Of a stretch of 11,048 nt of DNA, positions 6,363 through 11,048 are shown in pieces. The translations under genes and the position numbers were made by a program. The notes beneath the pieces are model-generated. The model made no database searches, had not been told where the DNA came from, and worked only from the letters and a program-made list of their open reading frames with translations. Origin of the DNA: an uncultured Terriglobus sp. (GTDB lineage Bacteria; Acidobacteriota; Terriglobia; Terriglobales; Acidobacteriaceae); assembly GCA_937871605.1 (NCBI GenBank), contig CALMRM010000233.1, positions 22,580-33,627 on the forward strand, read 5' to 3'. How positions within the stretch are numbered: position 1 is the first letter of the stretch; each line of letters begins with the position of its first letter.

Positions 6363-6854
6363 TTAGCTGATTGCCTTTGACATCCGATAGTTGTGGATCG
6401 GTACGCCACTGAGTAAAAAGTCATTGCGGCGGTCCATTGTGAAGCCCCTACGCTCAAACAGGCGGCGTGCTGCCCCGCTGGCGTCCACCGTTAGGACTTT
6501 CATACCAGCCGCCTTCGCCACGATCTCGATGGATGCGTAGAGTGCTGATCCAATACCGCATCCGACAAGATCCCACCGGCAGTAAAGATGGTCGACATGA
6601 CCGGCTGAATCAAGAGTGCCGTAGCCAACTACAACAGTTTGGGCGTATACCGCGACCAAGACGGTACATCGTTCGGATAGGCGCAGGTAGAAGCCAGGCT
6701 CTGGCACAGCAGGGCTCCACACTTCGACCTGCTCAGGCGAGTAATACTTCACGCCAGCATTGCGGACACTGGCGTGGAACAAAGCCGCCAGAGCGTCTGC
6801 GTCGCTTGGCTGAAAAGGGCGGATAGTTAGAGCTTTAGCTAACGTCGCTGCCAT
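6363..6854 (-). CDS. GNAT-family N-acetyltransferase, YafP-like
   Basis: The product is 163 residues, the usual size for a single-domain GNAT enzyme that moves an acetyl group from acetyl-CoA to an amine. The acetyl-CoA-binding motif A is visible as LYCRWDLVGCGIGSALYASI (residues 90-109), with a GCGIG loop in place of Q/RxxGxG/A. The N-terminal ASVRNAGVKYYSPEQVEVWS and the C-terminal LTVDAS...LFERRGF match the layout of E. coli YafP, a GNAT protein linked to the SOS-regulated dinB operon. The substrate is not readable, and the link to DNA damage here is only by family resemblance. The start has GAAAG just upstream. gatB ends 21 bases before it on the same strand. Confidence 0.92.
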   Translation of the reverse strand: MAATLAKALTIRPFQPSDADALAALFHASVRNAGVKYYSPEQVEVWSPAVPEPGFYLRLSERCTVLVAVYAQTVVVGYGTLDSAGHVDHLYCRWDLVGCGIGSALYASIEIVAKAAGMKVLTVDASGAARRLFERRGFTMDRRNDFLLSGVPIHNYRMSKAIS

Positions 6855-6857
6855 TCT

Positions 6858-6869
6858 TTCGTTAACGAA
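6858..6869. repeat. 12-base perfect palindrome between gatB and the acetyltransferase gene
   Basis: TTCGTTAACGAA reads the same on both strands and fills most of the gap between the gatB stop and the acetyltransferase start. It could be an operator, but it also overlaps the ribosome binding site of the acetyltransferase gene. A 12-base palindrome can occur by chance. Confidence 0.35.
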
Positions 6870-6875
6870 GGTGAG

Positions 6876-8357
6876 CTACGCCTTATCCAATTTTTTTACC
6901 ACAAGCTCATTCAGCAGCGCAGGATTTGCCTGCCCCTTCGACAGCCGCATCACCTGCCCGACGAAGAAGGCAGACACCGTCTTCTTGCCGCCGCGGTACT
7001 GCTCCACCTGCTTGGGATTGGCCGCGATCACCTCGTCGATCATGGTCTCAATCGCGCCAGTATCGCTGATCTGCTCAGGTTTCTCACGTTCGTACACGGC
7101 AGGGAAGTCCTCGCCCTTTTCGAAGCAGATATCAAACAAGCCCTTTAGCTGCTTCGAAGACAGCTTGCCATCTTCCAGCAGGTCCGCGGCTTGCACAATG
7201 CCACTCATCGTCACGGGCGACTGCGCAAGCTCCAGACCGGCGGCGTTCAGTCTGCCGATCAACTCGCCCAGCAGCAGGTTTGCAACACGCTTGGCACTCT
7301 TTGCCTGCTTTGCAGCGGCTTCGAACTCGTCGGCAAAGGCGCGCGAGTTGGCGATGGTCGCCGCATCCTGAGCAGAAAGGTCATACTCCTGCACCATGCG
7401 CGCGCGGCGCGCCTCCGGCAGTTCCGGCAACGCAATCAGAATGCACTGTTTCCAGGCCGCATCCACGTGCAACGACGGCAGGTCCGGCTCTGGGAAATAG
7501 CGATAGTCGTGCGCTGCTTCCTTGCTGCGCATGCTGTAGGTGCGGCCCTCCGCGCTGTTGTACAGGCGCGACTCCTGCACCACGCGTCCGCCGCTCTCCA
7601 CCACGTCGATCTGCCGCTCGATCTCGTAGTGCAGCGCGTCGCGGATGAAGCGGAAGCTGTTCACATTCTTCACTTCCGCTTTGGTGCCGTACTGCTCCGC
7701 GCCCTTCAGCATCACGGAAATATTCGCGTCGCAGCGCAGCGAACCCTCTTCCATATTGCAGTCGCTGACGCCGGTGTACAGCAGGATTTCCTTGAGCTTG
7801 GTCAGGTACTCGTAGGCTTCTTCGGGCGTACGCAGGTCGGGCTCGCTCACGATCTCAACCAGTGGCGTGCCGCAGCGGTTCAGGTCGATGTAAGTGCGGT
7901 TGGCGCTGTCGGAGAAGCCATCGTGCACGCTTTTGCCCGCGTCCTCTTCCATGTGCAGTCGCGTAATGCCGATGCGGCGCGTGCCGCCCTGGCCATCGCT
8001 CACATCCATCCAGCCGTTCTCGGCCAGCGGCTTGTCGAACTGCGAAATCTGGTAGCCCTTGGGCGAGTCCGGGTAGAAGTAATTCTTGCGCGCAAACACG
8101 CTGGCTTCGTTCACCGTGCAGTGCAGCGCGGTGGACGCGAGCACTGCAAACTCCACCGCCTGCCGGTTCAGCACGGGCAGCGCGCCGGGCAGCCCCAGGC
8201 ACACAGGGCAGCAGTGCGTGTTGGGCTCGCCGCCGTACTGGTTGATACAGCCGCAAAACGCCTTGGTGCGCGTCAGCAGTTGCACGTGGACTTCAAGCCC
8301 AATGACGGGTTGATACTTCGTAAGAACATCCTGAGCTGGCAGAGTTGTACTCGACAT
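6876..8357 (-). CDS. gatB: Aspartyl/glutamyl-tRNA amidotransferase subunit B
   Basis: GatB is the kinase/transferase subunit of GatCAB. This complex converts misacylated Glu-tRNA(Gln) and Asp-tRNA(Asn) to Gln-tRNA and Asn-tRNA using ammonia released by GatA. The product is 493 residues, typical for the family. Visible signatures are YQPVIGLEVHVQL near the N-terminus, a zinc site of C35 and C37 in FCGC plus C50 and C53 in CPVC, and the family motif YPDSPKGYQISQ (about 94-105). Then come GIxxxHMEEDAGK-like, NRCGTPLVEIVSEPD and EVKNVNSFR segments, and a helical YqeY-like tail (about 345-493) that contacts the tRNA. AAGG lies four bases before the ATG at 8357. gatA and gatC are not in the window; in many genomes gatB stands apart. 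Its start is about 27 bases downstream of the DUF1080 gene's stop. Confidence 0.98.
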   Translation of the reverse strand: MSSTTLPAQDVLTKYQPVIGLEVHVQLLTRTKAFCGCINQYGGEPNTHCCPVCLGLPGALPVLNRQAVEFAVLASTALHCTVNEASVFARKNYFYPDSPKGYQISQFDKPLAENGWMDVSDGQGGTRRIGITRLHMEEDAGKSVHDGFSDSANRTYIDLNRCGTPLVEIVSEPDLRTPEEAYEYLTKLKEILLYTGVSDCNMEEGSLRCDANISVMLKGAEQYGTKAEVKNVNSFRFIRDALHYEIERQIDVVESGGRVVQESRLYNSAEGRTYSMRSKEAAHDYRYFPEPDLPSLHVDAAWKQCILIALPELPEARRARMVQEYDLSAQDAATIANSRAFADEFEAAAKQAKSAKRVANLLLGELIGRLNAAGLELAQSPVTMSGIVQAADLLEDGKLSSKQLKGLFDICFEKGEDFPAVYEREKPEQISDTGAIETMIDEVIAANPKQVEQYRGGKKTVSAFFVGQVMRLSKGQANPALLNELVVKKLDKA

Positions 8358-8384
8358 AGGCCTTGCTCTCGATTGTAAGGCGAA

Positions 8385-9239
8385 TCAGACGAGCGCTTTC
8401 ACCTCGATGCGCCGGTACCAGATCTCCGCAAACTCGATTTCAATGGCAATCTTTCCGCGGGTGAGAGGGATAAAACGTGTGGAATCTGCCGGGTCGGGTT
8501 GCTGCAAATTGGTCACGACGTTGACGCAACGACCGTTTACGAGATGCGCCGCACGGTCGCCCTGGAAGATCACCTCAACCGTGTTCCAACCATACAGCTC
8601 TTCGAAGTTGCCATCCTTGATTTTGCGGCCAGTGGTCGGTGCCACCGGCGGGTTCGTGTCTCGCGTCTTACTGCTGGCGAACCCGTGCTGCCGGGTCACG
8701 TTGTAGCCAAACAGGCCGTTGTCATGGCTTGGCTGCACGCCGCGCACGCCGTCCACCAGGAAGAAATCGCCGACGTCGCCCTCCTCAATCTGGCACTCCA
8801 CGCAGCGCGGAAACACCCTGTCCGCACCCACCACACCGTATAGCAGGCCATTGTCGCGCTTGGCCACGGCCCGCTGGCCAAACTGCTTTTGCCCCCACTT
8901 GTACTCGACGCGGATGCGAACGTTCTCAAACTCCTGGTTCGTCGCCAGATAGCCGGACTCGACGGCTCCATCGTTCAAGCCGTTACCCAAGATGTGCAGC
9001 ATCTCGTCTTCCATCGCGACGATGCCCCTGCGCTCGGCAACGCCCCGGCCGCTGGTCTGCAGCACGGAGTACCAGCCGGCAAAGTCACGGCCATTGAGTA
9101 GCGACACCCAGCCGTCCGCACCAGCGGGCGGCAGTGTTGCTGCTGCGATGGCACTCTGCTGCGCCAGGGCGCTCACGGGCACGAGCGCCGGTACGGCGGC
9201 CACTGCGGCACTGCCTGTCAGAAATCGCCTGCGGTTCAT
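8385..9239 (-). CDS. Tat-exported DUF1080 protein (3-keto-disaccharide hydrolase-like)
   Basis: The product is 284 residues from the ATG at 9239. The N-terminus MNRRRFLTGSAAVAA has a twin-arginine motif followed by a hydrophobic stretch and a probable cleavage site after ALA (residue 26), so the folded protein goes to the periplasm. From about residue 39 (DGWVSLLNGRDFAGWY) the sequence matches DUF1080, a concanavalin-like beta-sandwich. Some members hydrolyse 3-keto-O-glycosides or 3-keto-disaccharides. Typical segments are LATNQEFENVRIRVEYKWG, NGLLYGVVG and VECQIEEGD. The substrate is unknown. GGGAGGG (9249-9243) sits just before two adjacent ATGs (9242 and 9239); spacing favours 9239, and a GTG at 9257 would bury the ribosome site. 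The propeller gene upstream ends 65 bases away, and gatB follows. Confidence 0.92.
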   Translation of the reverse strand: MNRRRFLTGSAAVAAVPALVPVSALAQQSAIAAATLPPAGADGWVSLLNGRDFAGWYSVLQTSGRGVAERRGIVAMEDEMLHILGNGLNDGAVESGYLATNQEFENVRIRVEYKWGQKQFGQRAVAKRDNGLLYGVVGADRVFPRCVECQIEEGDVGDFFLVDGVRGVQPSHDNGLFGYNVTRQHGFASSKTRDTNPPVAPTTGRKIKDGNFEELYGWNTVEVIFQGDRAAHLVNGRCVNVVTNLQQPDPADSTRFIPLTRGKIAIEIEFAEIWYRRIEVKALV

Positions 9240-9304
9240 CATCCCTCCCTGCCTCACGAATCAAGTATTCCGCTGTCATTCACGTCGATACATCCACCAC
9301 GTCA

Positions 9305-10309
9305 CTACGGCAACGGCTCATAGCTGACGTAGGCGAAGCGTTGGGAATCAGGCGCCCACGAGCTTACATTGAGCGAACCTTGACCGCCCGTGAAGCTGGT
9401 AAGCAGCTTGGGTGTCTTCCCGACGGTGTCGCCAGTTATGGACGTCAGCCTGACTTCCACATGCAGCAGGCGTGAGTTGTGGGTCGGCGTGCCTGCCGGG
9501 TAGGCAATGTAGACAAGCTGTTTGCCGTCAGGCGAAAGGTGCGGAAACCAGTCCTCCGCGCCGTCGGAGAGCACCTTCTCCGCCCTGCTGTCATTCGGCC
9601 CGGCGCCGCTGGCCGGCAAGCGCCAGATGGACTCCTCACCGGAACGGTCTGAGTTGATGTAGATCCACTTGCCGTCGGGCGAATAGTCCGGGCCATCATC
9701 GTGGTGCTTGTCCGCGACCAGCTGCTGCTCCGGCCCGCCACCCGTGGGGATGCTGTAAATGTCGAACTGGCCGCTGCCATTGCGCTGCGCGACAAATGCC
9801 ATGGTCTTGCTGTCGGGCGACCAGCCGTGAAAGTAGCTTGGTGTCTCTGTAGTCAACTGGCGCACGTTGCTGCCGTCTGCGTTGGCCAGGTACACGTTTG
9901 AGCCTTTCGCCGGCGCTACCGTCGCGGAGAAGCCCAGCAGCTTGCCATCCGGCGAAATAGCCTTGTCGTTGTTGCAGCGGTACTGGTCGCCCAGGGGTAT
10001 GCGGACCGGCGTCGCCGTGTTATCCGGCTGCAAGGGCAGCCTGTAGATCGCTCCTCCCGAGTTGGCAATGAGGTATTTGCCGTTGGGCGACCAGTTGGGT
10101 GCCTCCCAAACCGTATCGGCTGAGTAGACTACCTTGGTCGAGCCATCGCGCAGGTCGAAGATCAGGATGCGGCTGCGCACACGCTCTTCCGGATTGGGGT
10201 GTGCCGCTGGCGTTGCAGGTGCAGACGGTGGGACTTGCGCGGTGAGCGCTGTCGGCGTAGCCGACGCGAAACACAAGAACCACAACAGCAACGACTGCAT
10301 GCCGAACAT
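9305..10309 (-). CDS. Secreted TolB-like beta-propeller protein (PD40/WD40-like repeats)
   Basis: The product is 334 residues. A Sec signal peptide (MFGMQSLLLWFLCFASATPT, cleavage after LTA near 24) is followed by a Pro/Ala linker and then six repeats with the PD40 core. These are SPNGK (74), SPDGK (119), SPDSK (164), SPDGK (210), SPDGK (259) and a weaker APDSQ (319). This is the spacing of a six-bladed propeller like the C-terminal domain of TolB, although the TolB N-terminal domain is missing. It is therefore not TolB itself but probably a periplasmic binding or scaffold protein. I choose the ATG at 10309 because GGAGAG (10319-10314) lies four bases upstream; the longer TTG start at 10321 would include that site. 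It is divergent from mfd and lies upstream of the DUF1080 gene on the same strand. Confidence 0.93.
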   Translation of the reverse strand: MFGMQSLLLWFLCFASATPTALTAQVPPSAPATPAAHPNPEERVRSRILIFDLRDGSTKVVYSADTVWEAPNWSPNGKYLIANSGGAIYRLPLQPDNTATPVRIPLGDQYRCNNDKAISPDGKLLGFSATVAPAKGSNVYLANADGSNVRQLTTETPSYFHGWSPDSKTMAFVAQRNGSGQFDIYSIPTGGGPEQQLVADKHHDDGPDYSPDGKWIYINSDRSGEESIWRLPASGAGPNDSRAEKVLSDGAEDWFPHLSPDGKQLVYIAYPAGTPTHNSRLLHVEVRLTSITGDTVGKTPKLLTSFTGGQGSLNVSSWAPDSQRFAYVSYEPLP

Positions 10310-10387
10310 TTCACTCTCCAATGCGTAAGGGCTCAGGCCCGCGGCAGCGCCCTATGGTATGCCACGGCAGGAGCGCTTAGCGAACTG

Positions 10388-10405
10388 GCCTTGGCTGCCT
10401 TGGCT
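10388..10405. repeat. Tandem 9-base direct repeat just upstream of mfd
   Basis: GCCTTGGCT occurs twice in a row without a gap (10388-10396 and 10397-10405), ending five bases before the mfd Shine-Dalgarno sequence. It lies in the 109-base divergent region between the propeller gene and mfd. The region holds no promoter I can call with confidence; TACACT (10405-10410) is a weak -10 candidate. Confidence 0.6.
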
Positions 10406-10409
10406 ACAC

Positions 10410-10417
10410 TAAGGAGG
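10410..10417 (+). promoter_or_regulatory. Shine-Dalgarno sequence of mfd with unusually short spacing
   Basis: TAAGGAGG is an almost complete match to the 16S anti-Shine-Dalgarno, but only one base separates it from the ATG at 10419. Usual spacing is 5-9. A CTG at 10425 (codon 3) would be at seven bases. The TAA inside the site is also the in-frame stop that blocks any longer mfd start. Confidence 0.6.
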
Positions 10418-10418
10418 C

Positions 10419-11048
10419 ATGATTCTGCCATTTGTCCGCGAAATGATCGCGGACCTGGAACACACCGACAGCTTTGAACGCCTGCGCCGCCACCTGAGCG
10501 CCGGGAACGGCCGCCGCCGTGTCAGCGGCCTGACCGCGACCGCGCGCGCCATTTACCTGCCGCTGCTGGTGCGTGCCTCCAACGCTCCCGCGCTCATCCT
10601 GGTCAGCGACAACAAGGCTGCGGAAGCGCTGCAAAGCCTGCTGAACGCCACTTGCGAGCTGACCGGCGCGCTCAAGTGCGAGGAGGTGTGGCGCCTGCCC
10701 TCGCACGACGTGCTGCCGTTTGAAAACCTGTCGCCGCACGCCGAAATCCAGGAGAGTCGCGCCAGCACGCTCTGGAAGATTTGCAGCGGCGCGGCGCGCG
10801 TGGTCATTGTGCCGCTGGAAGCTGCGTGCATGCGCCTGTTCAGCCGCGACTACTACGCGGCGCTGGCGCTGGAACTGAAGCGCGGCGAAGAGTACGACAC
10901 GGCCATGCTGCTGGAGCACCTGCTGACCGTCGGCTACACCCGCGTCGACGTCGTGGAGATGCCCGGCCAGGTGACACTGCGCGGCGGCATCATGGACGTC
11001 TACTCGCCAGAGATGGACCGGCCCGTGCGCATCGATTTCTTCGGCGAT
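10419..11048 (+). CDS. mfd: Transcription-repair coupling factor Mfd, N-terminal part (runs off the window)
   Basis: Mfd is a cytosolic DNA translocase. It removes RNA polymerase stalled at DNA damage and recruits UvrA for nucleotide excision repair. The window holds the first 210 codons of a protein usually near 1,100-1,200 residues. They cover the UvrB-like N-terminal domains: GLTATARAIYLPLL (38-51), LPSHDVLPFENLSPHAEIQ (93-111), VVIVPLEA (128-135), and GYTRVDVVEMPGQVTLRGGI (172-191) leading to DVYSPE and RIDFFGD at the window edge. The RID, ATPase and UvrA-masking domains lie beyond. The start is taken as the ATG at 10419 because an in-frame TAA lies at 10410-10412 and MILPFVRE begins the aligned region. 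The very short Shine-Dalgarno spacing leaves codon 3 (CTG) as a rival start. Confidence 0.96.
   Translation, partial: MILPFVREMIADLEHTDSFERLRRHLSAGNGRRRVSGLTATARAIYLPLLVRASNAPALILVSDNKAAEALQSLLNATCELTGALKCEEVWRLPSHDVLPFENLSPHAEIQESRASTLWKICSGAARVVIVPLEAACMRLFSRDYYAALALELKRGEEYDTAMLLEHLLTVGYTRVDVVEMPGQVTLRGGIMDVYSPEMDRPVRIDFFGD

Noticed and set aside
7191..8378. A 395-codon plus-strand open frame antisense to gatB
   Set aside because: It is rich in His, Arg, Val and Leu with no domain, as expected for the reverse frame of a GC-rich gene. gatB is certain on the other strand.
10404..10919. A minus-strand open frame opposite the mfd start
   Set aside because: It is antisense to clear Mfd N-terminal motifs and its Gln/Arg/Ala-rich composition is typical of a shadow frame.

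Overview
The window is ordinary bacterial chromosome, roughly 60% G+C by eye and densely coded. It most resembles Acidobacteriota of the class Terriglobia (Terriglobus, Granulicella or Edaphobacter type). I infer this from the long SerA followed by an FmdB-type zinc ribbon with a Ser/Ala tail, the DUF1080 and PD40-propeller secreted proteins, the histone H1-like/DUF6496 protein and the style of the Mfd N-terminus. No rRNA, 16S or tRNA is present, so the taxonomy is a guess of moderate strength.

Left part (1-2050). The tail of an unidentified plus-strand gene runs into, and overlaps the end of, a minus-strand gene for a secreted low-complexity protein. Next comes a decayed remnant (936 to about 1243) of a flavin-dependent aromatic-ring hydroxylase. 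It has an intact ribosome binding site and FAD fingerprint, but at least three frame changes and no catalytic half. It stops where a minus-strand short-chain dehydrogenase (SDR) gene ends.

Middle (2051-4310). A divergent intergenic region of about 220 bases with a perfect dyad leads into plus-strand serA (first step of serine synthesis). A small FmdB-family zinc-ribbon gene follows 21 bases later. A strong hairpin at 4274-4297 separates this pair from the opposing genes.

Right part (4310-10309, all minus strand). In transcription order: a secreted TolB-like propeller protein, a Tat-exported DUF1080 (3-keto-glycoside hydrolase-like) protein, gatB of the tRNA amidotransferase, a YafP-like GNAT acetyltransferase, a large lipoprotein with a C-terminal membrane segment, and an H1-like basic DUF6496 protein. 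Gaps are 20-75 bases, so some co-transcription is likely, though the functions are mixed. At the far right, plus-strand mfd (transcription-repair coupling factor) starts divergently and runs off the window.

I see no defence system, mobile element, CRISPR array or clearly new multi-gene system. The points most worth a second look are the hydroxylase remnant, the lipoprotein with both a lipobox and a C-terminal membrane/arginine anchor, the H1-like/DUF6496 protein, the odd Shine-Dalgarno spacing of mfd, and the dyad upstream of serA.
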